Under the pieces are notes generated by a model, which saw nothing but the letters and a program-made list of their open reading frames with translations, was not told the DNA's origin and did not search any database. From positions 1-20,334 of the forward strand of contig JAZLIT010000151.1 in assembly GCA_045617525.1 (NCBI GenBank): DNA of 20,334 nucleotides, in the 5' to 3' direction. This document shows, one piece after another, positions 7,738 through 15,725 of the stretch; the stretch's first letter is position 1; every line of letters starts with the position of its first letter. Origin of the DNA: JAZLIT01 sp045617525 (GTDB taxonomy: Bacteria; Bacillota; Bacilli; Bacillales_A; Planococcaceae). The position numbers were made by a program, and so were the translations under genes.

Positions 7738-8328
7738 TTATTTTAAATATTGTATAATTATTGGCTGTAATTGTTTCTTATGAACTACCGCCGAAACGAC
7801 AGTATCCTTCATTTTACTGAAATCCGATATTAAAGAAGTTGATTTTAAGAACGGATCATCTTGCCCAAAAGGAATAAAGTATACATTTTTTGCATTAAGA
7901 AGCTTCATAATATTAATCCCGTTTAATCCCAGTGCATCATTTGTGGAGATACCTAAAATTACAGGTGAACCATTTCTTAATGTTGCCTTTGCAGCCATTA
8001 AAACTGGGCTATCTGTCGCAGCATTTGCAAATTTACTAATGGAGTTACCTGTCATCGGAGCAATTACCATCGCATCAAGCGGCTCCCTCGGCCCAAATGG
8101 TTCCGCCTCCATAATTGTAGATACAACTTTTGCCCCGGCAGCTTCTTCGATTTTTGCTATCCATTCCTCGCCTGTTCCGAATCTTGTTGCTGCAGTTAAT
8201 ACTGAATGAGTAATAATTGGCACAACAATAGCGCCAACCTCTCTTAATGATTGGATTTTTGGCACAACATCTTCATATGTGCAATGGGAGGCTGTTATGC
8301 CAAGCCCAATTCGTTTACCTTCAAGCAT
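7738..8328 (-). CDS. spoVFB: Dipicolinate synthase subunit B
   Basis: A 196-residue flavoprotein-like subunit of dipicolinate synthase, which makes the dipicolinic acid that fills the spore core. It shows the flavoprotein fold features GLGITASHCTYEDVVPKI near the N-terminus, APMTGNSISKFANA around residues 90-103, and a following conserved stretch with GISTNDALG. Length is about that of B. subtilis SpoVFB (about 200). The start is ATG 8326-8328; its AGGAGGTG ribosome site overlaps the last codons of spoVFA, and only two bases separate the two genes. Synthesis is expected in the mother cell late in sporulation, from the sigma-K-type promoter upstream of ymxH. Confidence 0.95.
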   Translation of the reverse strand: MLEGKRIGLGITASHCTYEDVVPKIQSLREVGAIVVPIITHSVLTAATRFGTGEEWIAKIEEAAGAKVVSTIMEAEPFGPREPLDAMVIAPMTGNSISKFANAATDSPVLMAAKATLRNGSPVILGISTNDALGLNGINIMKLLNAKNVYFIPFGQDDPFLKSTSLISDFSKMKDTVVSAVVHKKQLQPIIIQYLK

Positions 8329-8330
8329 TT

Positions 8331-9101
8331 TTACACCTCCTGCCTTAATTGAAGTATTGCATCATAAAGAAGTCCCGCTGCATCTTGCGGAAAATATTTC
8401 CCCGGCAATGCTGGTAATAATTCGTAATTATCCAGCTTCTTTTCATTCAAACAGCCAGGTGCTGATGCAACATCATAAAACGGCTTTTGTTCAATCGAAA
8501 TAAATGCAGGAGTTAACCACTTCGTTGGAATCGTATTAATAATCATATCCATCTCTATTTTCACATCCGGAGCAAGGTCAAATACCTCATACCCATATGC
8601 ACTTGCTTCTGCAAGCTGAACATCACTTCTCACCGCAATGGCAACCTGTGCTTGAATTTGCGTAAATACTTGCGCAAGCATTTTGGCCACGCGTCCGAAT
8701 CCAGTAATTAAAATTCGCTTCCCTTTAATGGAATGACCGTTTTGCAAAATGTGCGCAAGCATTGCTTCTGCTGTAAGGGAGGCATTTTTCCAGATGAATA
8801 GCTCCTGCTCTAAATAATGCAAAACAGTGCGTTCCGCTAGAATTCCTTCCCACTCTTGATTTAATTTCCCCACATAAAAAGTAGCATCATTAATGCCAAA
8901 TATTTCGTTTGCTTCAACTTTTAAAGGTTGAATCGGCATAATAATGTGATGGGGTTCAAAATTCCGAGATAAATCATTCATCCCTTCATCCCAAACAGAA
9001 GTTGATTTATAATAAACTGTTCGTGATGTATCGGATAATTTTGTAGCAAGCATTTTCATGCGCTGATCTGCCCCTATGACGAGCCATCTTTCCTGCATCA
9101 T
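8331..9101 (-). CDS. spoVFA: Dipicolinate synthase subunit A
   Basis: A 256-residue subunit of dipicolinate synthase, thought to oxidise the lysine-pathway intermediate to dipicolinate with NAD(P). A dinucleotide-binding motif, GKRILITGFGRVAKML, lies at residues 127-142; INTIP and the C-terminal LPALPGKYFPQDAAGLLYDA match the family. It is about 40 residues shorter than B. subtilis SpoVFA (about 297), with the loss mainly N-terminal to the nucleotide-binding domain. The ATG at 9099-9101 overlaps the ymxH stop by four bases (ATGA), which implies translational coupling. The partner spoVFB follows after two bases. Confidence 0.93.
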   Translation of the reverse strand: MMQERWLVIGADQRMKMLATKLSDTSRTVYYKSTSVWDEGMNDLSRNFEPHHIIMPIQPLKVEANEIFGINDATFYVGKLNQEWEGILAERTVLHYLEQELFIWKNASLTAEAMLAHILQNGHSIKGKRILITGFGRVAKMLAQVFTQIQAQVAIAVRSDVQLAEASAYGYEVFDLAPDVKIEMDMIINTIPTKWLTPAFISIEQKPFYDVASAPGCLNEKKLDNYELLPALPGKYFPQDAAGLLYDAILQLRQEV

Positions 9102-9367
9102 TGTTCACTCTTCTTCAAAGAGGAATTCGTTTCGTTAAATAAAATACGGTCCTCTCCTATCAAAGCAATATCCTCCCAGCGAATAAATAGTGTTGCACTA
9201 CTTTGCCTTTTTTGAAACATCGTTTTTAGTGTGGCTGATTGAAGTTCAAAACCCTTAATTTTTCCTGTTGACGCATCAAAAACACACTCAGTATCAGCCA
9301 AAAATCCGTAGCGTACGCCATTTTTTATTTCAATTAATTCTTTTTCTGCGAGCTCCGATAATAGCAA
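9098..9367 (-). CDS. ymxH: YlmC/YmxH-family sporulation protein
   Basis: A small PRC-barrel-like protein of 89 residues; B. subtilis YmxH has 85 and sits in the same place. Its molecular role is not established. The start is TTG 9365-9367, 7 bases after a strong AAAGGAGG site, giving MLLSELAEKELIEIKNG, which matches the family N-terminus (MRLSEL...). A longer frame to 9466 has no ribosome site and would begin upstream of the predicted promoter. The stop overlaps the spoVFA start by four bases, so the gene is the first of the ymxH-spoVFA-spoVFB operon and shares its predicted sigma-K control. Confidence 0.88.
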   Translation of the reverse strand: MLLSELAEKELIEIKNGVRYGFLADTECVFDASTGKIKGFELQSATLKTMFQKRQSSATLFIRWEDIALIGEDRILFNETNSSLKKSEQ

Positions 9368-9399
9368 GCATTCCCCTCCTTTGACCTTGAGCTTATTCC

Positions 9400-9427
9400 T
9401 ACTATATGCCGTCCGTATTTCAATTGT
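9400..9427 (-). promoter_or_regulatory. Predicted sigma-K promoter of ymxH-spoVFA-spoVFB
   Basis: The minus strand has AC (9426-9427), exactly 17 bases, then CATATAGTA (9400-9408). This is a full match to the sigma-K consensus AC-N17-CATAnnnTA as known in B. subtilis. The expected transcript starts near 9393, about 26 bases before the TTG of ymxH, just upstream of its ribosome site. The B. subtilis spoVF operon is known to be sigma-K dependent, which supports the assignment. Confidence 0.65.
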
Positions 9428-9452
9428 GATACGCTTTTGTGGAAATTTATAG

Positions 9453-9482
9453 TAGACAAAATTCAAATCACCTGTATATACT
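9453..9482 (+). promoter_or_regulatory. Predicted promoter of the GntR-ABC operon
   Basis: TAGACA (9453-9458, 5 of 6) and TATACT (9477-9482, 5 of 6) are 18 bases apart. TATATA at 9475-9480 with 16-base spacing is an alternative. The -10 region lies inside the dyad operator, so binding of the repressor should block RNA polymerase. Confidence 0.6.
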
Positions 9483-9490
9483 GTATATAC
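9474..9490. promoter_or_regulatory. Dyad operator of the GntR-ABC operon
   Basis: GTATATAC-T-GTATATAC is a 17-base perfect dyad made of two self-complementary octamers around a central T. It covers the predicted -10 box and lies about 15 bases before the ribosome site of a YtrA-type GntR gene. Members of this subfamily usually repress their own ABC-transporter operons from such dyads. Confidence 0.7.
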
Positions 9491-9518
9491 ACAGTTAAAA
9501 CGATTGGAGGTTCAGCTA

Positions 9519-9893
9519 TTGATTCGACTAAGTAACGCTAGTGACAAACCGATTTACGAACAAATTACTGAGCAATTGAAGCTCGCCATTATGAATCAAG
9601 TTCTCGCACCAGGTGATGTACTGCCATCCATACGGGCGCTCGCCGTAGAATTAAAAATTAGCGTTATGACGACTAAACGCGCCTATTCGGATTTAGAACG
9701 TGATGGCTTTATTGAGACAGTACCGGGAAAAGGGAGCTTTGTGAGTAATAAAAATAAAGATTTTTTACGTGAACAATACATGCGCCAAATGGAGGGGCAT
9801 TTAGCAAAGGCAATTGCGCTAGCACGTGCAGTGAATGTTTCGGATACAGAGTTAAAACAACTACTACAACTATTACTGGAGGATGAAAAATGA
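9519..9893 (+). CDS. YtrA-type GntR repressor
   Basis: A 124-residue regulator made of an N-terminal winged helix (residues 1-75: PIYEQITEQLKLAIMNQ, PSIRALAVELKISVMTTKRA, then wing GKGSFV) and a short helical C-terminal tail of about 45 residues. This is the plan of the YtrA subfamily, whose small tail serves for dimerisation. The start is TTG 9519-9521, 8 bases after GGAGG (9506-9510); a TTG at 9504 overlaps that ribosome site and is unlikely. The gene overlaps the ABC ATPase start by four bases and leads a four-gene operon oriented against all neighbours. It probably represses its own operon at the dyad 9474-9490. In related systems the inducing signal is often a cell-wall-active compound; the sequence does not show that here. 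Confidence 0.9.
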   Translation: MIRLSNASDKPIYEQITEQLKLAIMNQVLAPGDVLPSIRALAVELKISVMTTKRAYSDLERDGFIETVPGKGSFVSNKNKDFLREQYMRQMEGHLAKAIALARAVNVSDTELKQLLQLLLEDEK

Positions 9894-10729
9894 ACGCAAT
9901 TGATGTGAGGGATTTATCAAAAGAAGTAGATGACTTTCGATTGAAAAGTGTTACATTTACCGTTAAAAAAGGAACAGTTGCTGGTCTAGTTGGGAAAAAT
10001 GGAGCCGGAAAAACGACGCTAATTGAGTGCATTTTAAATTTGCGCAAAGTCAAGGAGGGCTCGATTCATCTCTATGGCCTTACCTATGCGGAAAACGTAC
10101 TCGACATTAAAGCACAAATCGGCGTTGTTTATGATGAGCTACACATGCCAGAACATTTAACGGCGAATGATTGCCATGTATTTTATAAAGAAGTTTTCAC
10201 AACGTGGGACGAAGCCTTTTACTTCAATTTCCTTAAGCGCTATTCAGTCGATCCTAAGAAAAAAATTAGCAAACTTTCACGCGGCACGAAGATGAAGCTG
10301 GCGTTGGCACTTGCCCTCTCGCATCATCCGAAACTTTTGATTTTAGATGAGCCAACAAGTGGGCTAGATCCAGTCGCACGAGATGAAATTTTAGGTGAGC
10401 TGGCGAAATATATGGAGGATGACACGAATTCGATTTTAATTTCTTCGCATATTACGAGTGATTTAGAAAAAATAGCAGATACGATTACGTTAATTGAGGA
10501 TGGCGCTATTATTTTCAGTGAGGATAAAGATGTACTGACATCGAAGTTCGGACTTTGGTCGGGAACTGCCTTACAAGCTGAGTCGATTCCACCACATGCG
10601 ATTACCTGGCAACGACGTAGTGCATTTGGTGTCACGCTACTTGTTGAACGCGAATTTGTGAGCGAAGTGTTTGCGCTTGAGACGCCTACCATTGAGGATT
10701 TAATTCTTTTTCACACGAAGGGAACGTGA
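9890..10729 (+). CDS. ABC transporter ATP-binding protein (YtrB-like)
   Basis: A 279-residue ATPase subunit that would drive the two small membrane proteins encoded next. Walker A is GKNGAGKT (35-42), the signature is LSRGT (129-133, instead of the usual LSGGQ), Walker B is LLILDEP (149-155), and an ISSH switch histidine lies near 187. About 75 C-terminal residues after the nucleotide-binding domain are poorly conserved in the class. ATG 9890 overlaps the repressor stop (ATGA), with GGAGG 7 bases upstream. This architecture is usual for ABC-2 type export or defence/sensing transporters linked to YtrA regulators. The substrate cannot be read from sequence. Confidence 0.92.
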   Translation: MNAIDVRDLSKEVDDFRLKSVTFTVKKGTVAGLVGKNGAGKTTLIECILNLRKVKEGSIHLYGLTYAENVLDIKAQIGVVYDELHMPEHLTANDCHVFYKEVFTTWDEAFYFNFLKRYSVDPKKKISKLSRGTKMKLALALALSHHPKLLILDEPTSGLDPVARDEILGELAKYMEDDTNSILISSHITSDLEKIADTITLIEDGAIIFSEDKDVLTSKFGLWSGTALQAESIPPHAITWQRRSAFGVTLLVEREFVSEVFALETPTIEDLILFHTKGT

Positions 10730-10733
10730 TTGG

Positions 10734-11333
10734 ATGGCCATAAAACTTTTGCAGCATTATAGACGCGGATTGACACATAGTGATTTACTTTTCCTTCCCT
10801 ACTTCGTCACATTCATATGCCTCGTTTTTTATGTATTAAATAGGGAACCTGTATTATTGGAAATAGCAGCTATAGCGAGTACATTGCTCGTGCAGATTAG
10901 CCTATATTCTCACGTGAAAAAAATGAGGCATTCATTTTTCGTGTTGCCGATTAAACCCAAAGAAATTATTCACTCCTTTTTCATCGGAACCGCTGCTGCA
11001 CTTCTTGTTTTCACCCTTTTCTGGACGTTTATTTACACAATTCTTTTATTGGGTTATAACGAGTTTGCTATTACGAGTATTTGGTCATTTCTATTACACA
11101 CGTTAGCTTTCGCGATGCTTGCGACGAACTGCGTGCACCTTTTACAAGTAAGCAATTTGAAATTTGAAGGGATTTTATTTGTTGTATTTCTTTTCGGGAT
11201 GATTTATGGATTACCAAAGCTACAAGAAATGTACATTCATGATGGCTATTTTTTCTTAGCGATGCTTATTTTAACGGGTATTAACATGCGTGTTTGTCTG
11301 TCAATTTTTCAAAAACGTTTACAGGAGGTGTAA
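10734..11333 (+). CDS. ABC-2 type membrane subunit
   Basis: A 199-residue hydrophobic protein with about six membrane segments (roughly residues 18-36, 40-58, 80-106, 115-135, 144-160, 170-190). The cytosolic loop motif VLPIKPKEIIHSFF (about 70-83) resembles the LP-x-K/R-E-I loop of ABC-2 permeases. No homologue was recognised by name. It starts four bases after the ATPase stop, with AAGGG about 11 bases upstream of the ATG. It is taken as one of two permease halves that pair with the ATPase. Membrane location is secure; the transported substance is unknown. Confidence 0.8.
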   Translation: MAIKLLQHYRRGLTHSDLLFLPYFVTFICLVFYVLNREPVLLEIAAIASTLLVQISLYSHVKKMRHSFFVLPIKPKEIIHSFFIGTAAALLVFTLFWTFIYTILLLGYNEFAITSIWSFLLHTLAFAMLATNCVHLLQVSNLKFEGILFVVFLFGMIYGLPKLQEMYIHDGYFFLAMLILTGINMRVCLSIFQKRLQEV

Positions 11334-11337
11334 TGAA

Positions 11338-11979
11338 ATGAAGGCTCTCTTAATGCTGCAATTGAGAACAGGTAAAAAGGAAATGCTTTTTTTATTGATG
11401 GTAGTGGTTATAATTTTTGGTGCTTCCTCCTATTTTGACGGAATTCAATCATTCGAGCCCTTAAATATTCCGATATTTGCTGTTATTTTCTTATCTACTT
11501 TTCTAAGTCGATCATTCAACGAATTATTTAAGCAGCCTTTCCATCGGGTCCTACTTACGATGCCCATCCAAACGAAGCATTTTATCCAAAGCATTTATAG
11601 CTACACCCTTATCCAAATTCTTTTTATCACGCTATTGTTATTGCCATTTCAAAGCTACATTGGCTACCAAAACGATGAATTATACGATTATTTCGGGTCA
11701 TTATTGACGATGTTAAGTGTTACTTTAATTGTGCTCGGCTCTTATTTAACTTTGCGATTTACACATTTAAAGAAGGAGCTTTCTGGCCAATTTTTTATGA
11801 TACTCTTTGGTGTTTTCTTAATTTTTGGGATCCCACTTCTGTTTATTCAATTTATCGATCACCCACCAACACAGTGGCTTCGCTTAGTGCTACCGTTTAT
11901 CATCGGTTGCCTCTTCTACTATTGGCAAATGAAGGCGGCCATAAGCAAGCATACTTCATTATTCATCGACGAAAACTAA
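11338..11979 (+). CDS. ABC-2 type membrane subunit, second
   Basis: A 213-residue membrane protein with about six hydrophobic segments (about 16-34, 43-60, 87-105, 120-140, 150-172, 180-197). The loop HRVLLTMPIQTKHFIQS (about 69-85) matches the equivalent LP loop of the preceding gene, so the two look like diverged halves of one permease. The start is ATG 11338 (MKALL), 9 bases after AGGAGG. A longer GTG frame from 11290 overlaps the previous gene and has no ribosome site. It is the last gene of the operon, followed directly by a bidirectional terminator. Confidence 0.8.
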   Translation: MKALLMLQLRTGKKEMLFLLMVVVIIFGASSYFDGIQSFEPLNIPIFAVIFLSTFLSRSFNELFKQPFHRVLLTMPIQTKHFIQSIYSYTLIQILFITLLLLPFQSYIGYQNDELYDYFGSLLTMLSVTLIVLGSYLTLRFTHLKKELSGQFFMILFGVFLIFGIPLLFIQFIDHPPTQWLRLVLPFIIGCLFYYWQMKAAISKHTSLFIDEN

Positions 11980-12017
11980 AAAATCGCTCTGCAGATTTTC
12001 TCCTGCCGAGCGATTTT
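11980..12017. terminator. Bidirectional intrinsic terminator
   Basis: AAAATCGCTC (11980-11989) and GAGCGATTTT (12008-12017) form a perfect 10-bp stem with an inner GCAG/CTGC pair. A/T flanks act as T tracts on both strands. It separates the convergent ABC operon (plus) and mlpA (minus), and lies one base from each stop codon. Confidence 0.85.
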
Positions 12018-12018
12018 A

Positions 12019-13242
12019 TTAATTTTCAGGTCCAATAATTGCGATTGCTGGCTCTGCTAATAATATTTGAGTAATTAAATCATTAATTGTGTCCATTGAA
12101 ATAGCATCAATTGAAGCTAATACTTCATCAACCGAACGATGAGTTCCGTGAATTAATTCATTCACGCCGTTACGCGACATATGTTCCTCAGATCCTTCAA
12201 GCCCTAACACAAAGCTGCCTTTTAGCTGCTCCTTCGCGTTATGAAGTTCCTCGTCCGTCACGCCACCTGCCACTAAATCAAGTAAAGTTGCATCAATGGT
12301 ATGCTGCATTTCACTTAAATTCGACTTGCTCGCACTTCCGTAAATCGTAAATGCACCCACATCGACATAGCTCGTTTGATAAGAGAAGATTGAATAGGCA
12401 AGACCACGTTCCTCACGTACTTCTTGGAAAAGGCGTGAGCTCATATTGCCCCCAATAATATTATTCAACGCCACAAAATTATACATCGCAGGGTTTTTCA
12501 CGTTAATCGCTGGGAATGAAATCGCCACATGCGCCTGTTCCGTATCGCGCGTTTTCACAATTTCACCAGGTGAAAACTCAGGATATGTTAATTTCGCCTT
12601 TTCAGCAGTTGGAGCTGCCTCGTAGCTACCGAATAAGTCTTCAATCGTTGCAAGTAAGTCATCTGGTATATTACCCGCCACCGAAATCACGACATTTTCG
12701 GGACCATAATGTTTATCCATATAAGCACGGATTTTTTTCGGTGTAAACGTTGCTAAAGTTTCCTCTGTACCTAAAATCGGGCGTCCAAGTGCATCATTTG
12801 GATACATTACTGCCCATAATTTTTCATGTACATCATCATCTGGTGCATCTTCACTCATGTAGATTTCTTCAATTACGACTTGACGCTCTTTTTCAATTTC
12901 TTCAGCCGCGAAAGCTGAATTGAAAAACATATCGGCTAAAATATCTAACGCGATGCCTGCATGGTGATCTAATACTTTTGCATAATAGCAAGTATGCTCT
13001 TTTGACGTAAATGCATTTACTTCGCCGCCAATGCGGTCAAAGGCTTCTGCAATTTGCTTAGCCGTGCGTGTTTTTGTGCCTTTAAATAGCATATGCTCGA
13101 TAAAGTGCGTAATTCCATTTTCTTCTGGCGTTTCATAACGCGATCCTGCATCCACCCAAATTCCTATCGATAATGAACGGACATGCGGTATTTGCTCAGA
13201 AACGATACGAACACCATTTTCACATGTTGTAACTTGTACCAT
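12019..13242 (-). CDS. mlpA: M16 family zinc peptidase (MlpA/YmxG)
   Basis: A 407-residue peptidase of the pitrilysin/processing-peptidase family (M16); B. subtilis MlpA has 409. The inverted zinc motif HFIEH is at residues 46-50, and the distal Glu ligand is Glu126 in VVIEEI, exactly 76 residues on. The second, inactive domain carries the family loop GGNMSSRLFQEVREERGLAY. ATG 13240-13242 is preceded by GGGGG about 9 bases away. It follows pnp with only the pnp terminator between; in B. subtilis ylxY lies in that gap. The physiological substrate is not known with certainty. Confidence 0.93.
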   Translation of the reverse strand: MVQVTTCENGVRIVSEQIPHVRSLSIGIWVDAGSRYETPEENGITHFIEHMLFKGTKTRTAKQIAEAFDRIGGEVNAFTSKEHTCYYAKVLDHHAGIALDILADMFFNSAFAAEEIEKERQVVIEEIYMSEDAPDDDVHEKLWAVMYPNDALGRPILGTEETLATFTPKKIRAYMDKHYGPENVVISVAGNIPDDLLATIEDLFGSYEAAPTAEKAKLTYPEFSPGEIVKTRDTEQAHVAISFPAINVKNPAMYNFVALNNIIGGNMSSRLFQEVREERGLAYSIFSYQTSYVDVGAFTIYGSASKSNLSEMQHTIDATLLDLVAGGVTDEELHNAKEQLKGSFVLGLEGSEEHMSRNGVNELIHGTHRSVDEVLASIDAISMDTINDLITQILLAEPAIAIIGPEN

Positions 13243-13264
13243 TATAATTTTCCCCCGACGATTT

Positions 13265-13292
13265 AAAAAAAAGGCTGCACCGAAGTACAGCC
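13265..13292 (-). terminator. Intrinsic terminator of pnp
   Basis: On the minus strand GGCTGTAC-TTCG-GTGCAGCC makes an 8-bp stem with one G-U pair and a stable TTCG tetraloop, followed by eight T residues. The mlpA start codon is only 22 bases further on. Confidence 0.9.
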
Positions 13293-13308
13293 TCTTGATT
13301 ATTTAGAT

Positions 13309-15423
13309 TTAGTTATTCGCTTCTGCGCGTTCTTTATCTTCTTTGACAACGATTTTACGAGAAATGTTTACGCGACCTTGTTTGTCGATTTCGATACATT
13401 TCACTAGTAATTGATCGCCAAGTTTTAACACGTCTTCTACTTCTTTCGTACGTTCTTCTTGAATTTCCGAAATGTGTAGTAAACCGTCTTTACCTGGGAA
13501 GATTTCACAGAAAGCACCGAATTTTTCAATACGTTTTACTGTAGACATATAGTACTCGCCTACTTTCGCTTCACGTACAATTCCTTCGATCATTTCTTTT
13601 GCTTTCGCAATCATTTCTTCATCAGCAGATGCGATGTAGATTGTACCATCTTGCTCTGTATCAATCTTAACGCCAGTAGTATCAATAATTTTATTGATAA
13701 TTTTACCACCCGGTCCAATTACGTCGCGGATTTTATCTGGGTTAATTTTGATAACTTCAATCTTCGGAGCGTATTTAGATAATGAAGTACGTGGCGTGTT
13801 AATCGTTGTTAACATATGCTCTAAAATGTGCATACGTCCGATTTTCGCTTGCGTTAATGCTTCTTCTAAAATAGCGCGAGAAAGACCGTCGATTTTGATG
13901 TCCATTTGAAGTGCAGTAACACCCTTAGCTGTACCTGCTACTTTAAAGTCCATATCGCCTAGGTGATCTTCCATACCTTGGATATCAGATAATACTGTAT
14001 AGTGCTCGCCTTTTTTAACAAGACCCATTGCAATACCTGCAACTGGTGCTTTTAAAGGTACACCTGCAGCCATCATTGCCATTGTAGACGCACAGATAGA
14101 TGCTTGAGAAGTAGAACCATTTGATTCAAGTACTTCAGCTACACAACGAATTGCGTATGGGAAGTCTTGCTCTGAAGGTAATACAGCTACTAATGCACGC
14201 TCACCTAATGCACCGTGACCAATTTCACGACGACCTGGACCACGGATTGGGCCTGTTTCCCCAACCGAGAATTGAGGGAAGTTATAGTGGTGCATGAAGC
14301 GTTTAGAATCTTCAACACCTAATCCGTCGATAATTTGAACATCGCCAAGTGGCCCTAATGTACAAATTGATAATGCTTGTGTTTGTCCACGTGTGAATAG
14401 TGCTGAACCATGTGTACGTGGTAATAAATCTGTTTCAGAAGAAAGGGGACGGATTTCATCTTGTTTACGACCATCTGGACGGATTTTATCTTCCGTAATT
14501 AGACGACGAACTTCATCTTTAACCATTTTATCTAAAATTGATTTAACTTGTTTCAGTGTTGCATCGTCAGCTTCTTCAGCCTCATACGCCTCAACAATAC
14601 GTTTTTTAACAGCCGTGATGTTTTCTTCACGTTCTTGCTTGTCTACTGTTTGGATCGCAGTGTTCATATCTGCTTCACATGCTGCTTTAATGCTAGCCGT
14701 GATTTCTGCATCAAGCTCATATAAAGTTACTTCAAGTTTCGCTTTACCAACTTCGGCAATGATTTTCTCTTGTAACTCGATTAATTTAACGATTTCAGTG
14801 TGACCGAACATAATTGCTTCAAGCATAATTTCTTCAGGAACTTCTAGCGCGCCTGCTTCTACCATGTTGATTGCATCTTTGTTACCAGCTACTGTTAAGT
14901 GAATTGTGCTCTCTGCTGCTTGTGCTACTGTTGGGTTTACCACGAATTCGCCGTTAATATATCCAACGTGTACACCTGCGATAGGACCATCAAATGGAAT
15001 ATCAGAAATAGATAGTGCTAAAGAAGAACCTAACATTGCCGCGATATCTGAAGGGCAATCTTGATCATTTGACATAACCATTGAAATAGCTTGAACTTCG
15101 TTACGGAAGCCATCTGGGAACATTGGACGAATTGGACGGTCGATTAAGCGAGAAGTTAAAACTGCATGCTCTGAAGGACGTCCTTCACGTTTAATAAATC
15201 CACCTGGAATTTTACCCGCTGCGTATTGACGCTCTTCGTAGTTAACTGTAAGAGGGAAGAAATCTAAAGGCTTTGGAAATTTCGACATTGTTGCTGTTGC
15301 TAATACTACTGTTTCACCATAGCGAATTAATGCTGCACCATTCGCTTGTTTTGCTAACTGTCCTACTTCAATTTCTAACGGACGGCCAGCCCATTCAAAT
15401 GAATAGACTTTCTTTTCGTTCAT
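13309..15423 (-). CDS. pnp: Polyribonucleotide nucleotidyltransferase (PNPase)
   Basis: A 704-residue 3'-to-5' phosphorolytic exoribonuclease (705 in B. subtilis), a main enzyme of mRNA decay. It shows two RNase PH-like domains (about 1-230 and 310-540), with the second-domain active-site region SDIQGMEDHLGDMDFKVAGT. A KH domain (about 555-615, VIGPGGKIINKII) and an S1 RNA-binding domain (about 620-690, FGAFCEIFPGKDGLLHISE) follow. ATG 15421-15423 is preceded by AAAGGGG. It sits between rpsO and mlpA as in B. subtilis, with a 263-base upstream gap beyond the rpsO terminator. An imperfect hairpin lies directly upstream of the ribosome site. A terminator with a TTCG loop follows. Confidence 0.97.
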   Translation of the reverse strand: MNEKKVYSFEWAGRPLEIEVGQLAKQANGAALIRYGETVVLATATMSKFPKPLDFFPLTVNYEERQYAAGKIPGGFIKREGRPSEHAVLTSRLIDRPIRPMFPDGFRNEVQAISMVMSNDQDCPSDIAAMLGSSLALSISDIPFDGPIAGVHVGYINGEFVVNPTVAQAAESTIHLTVAGNKDAINMVEAGALEVPEEIMLEAIMFGHTEIVKLIELQEKIIAEVGKAKLEVTLYELDAEITASIKAACEADMNTAIQTVDKQEREENITAVKKRIVEAYEAEEADDATLKQVKSILDKMVKDEVRRLITEDKIRPDGRKQDEIRPLSSETDLLPRTHGSALFTRGQTQALSICTLGPLGDVQIIDGLGVEDSKRFMHHYNFPQFSVGETGPIRGPGRREIGHGALGERALVAVLPSEQDFPYAIRCVAEVLESNGSTSQASICASTMAMMAAGVPLKAPVAGIAMGLVKKGEHYTVLSDIQGMEDHLGDMDFKVAGTAKGVTALQMDIKIDGLSRAILEEALTQAKIGRMHILEHMLTTINTPRTSLSKYAPKIEVIKINPDKIRDVIGPGGKIINKIIDTTGVKIDTEQDGTIYIASADEEMIAKAKEMIEGIVREAKVGEYYMSTVKRIEKFGAFCEIFPGKDGLLHISEIQEERTKEVEDVLKLGDQLLVKCIEIDKQGRVNISRKIVVKEDKERAEANN

Positions 15424-15686
15424 ATAATGAACCCCTTTCTTATTGACAACACTTTACTTATTCGTTTTATGTACCATAGTAAGTGTATCAAAAATGCGTA
15501 TTCTATGCTAAATATTTTCATTAAAAATATAGGATTATGGATATAGTGTAATATTCATTAGAATAATCCATAAATATTTTGTTAAATAAGCATATCCCAT
15601 ACACTAAAAATAAGATTATGCACTTATTTTTGAAGAGAAGAAAGATTTAGTGACTTTCTTACCTTCAAAAAAATCTAATCATAAAT

Positions 15687-15714
15687 AAAAAGCGGGAAAT
15701 AAATCCCGCTTTTT
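15687..15714 (-). terminator. Intrinsic terminator of rpsO
   Basis: AAAAAGCGGG and CCCGCTTTTT (as read on the minus strand) form a symmetric 10-bp stem around an 8-base loop, with T residues on the 3' side. It begins 12 bases after the rpsO stop codon. Confidence 0.88.
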
Positions 15715-15725
15715 ACATAATAGAA

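Noticed and set aside
9709..10053. Minus-strand frame of 114 codons across the repressor/ATPase junction
   Set aside because: It is antisense to two clear genes with family motifs and has no ribosome site.
14393..14803. Plus-strand frame of 136 codons inside pnp, and similar frames opposite spoIIIE, rnjB and ribC
   Set aside because: They lie fully opposite well-conserved genes, lack ribosome sites and show no domain.
15443..15470. Plus-strand TTGACA followed by TTTTAT at 16 bases, a possible antisense promoter against rpsO
   Set aside because: The -10 is poor and the rpsO terminator hairpin lies just downstream. The TTGACA is better explained as part of the pnp leader dyad.
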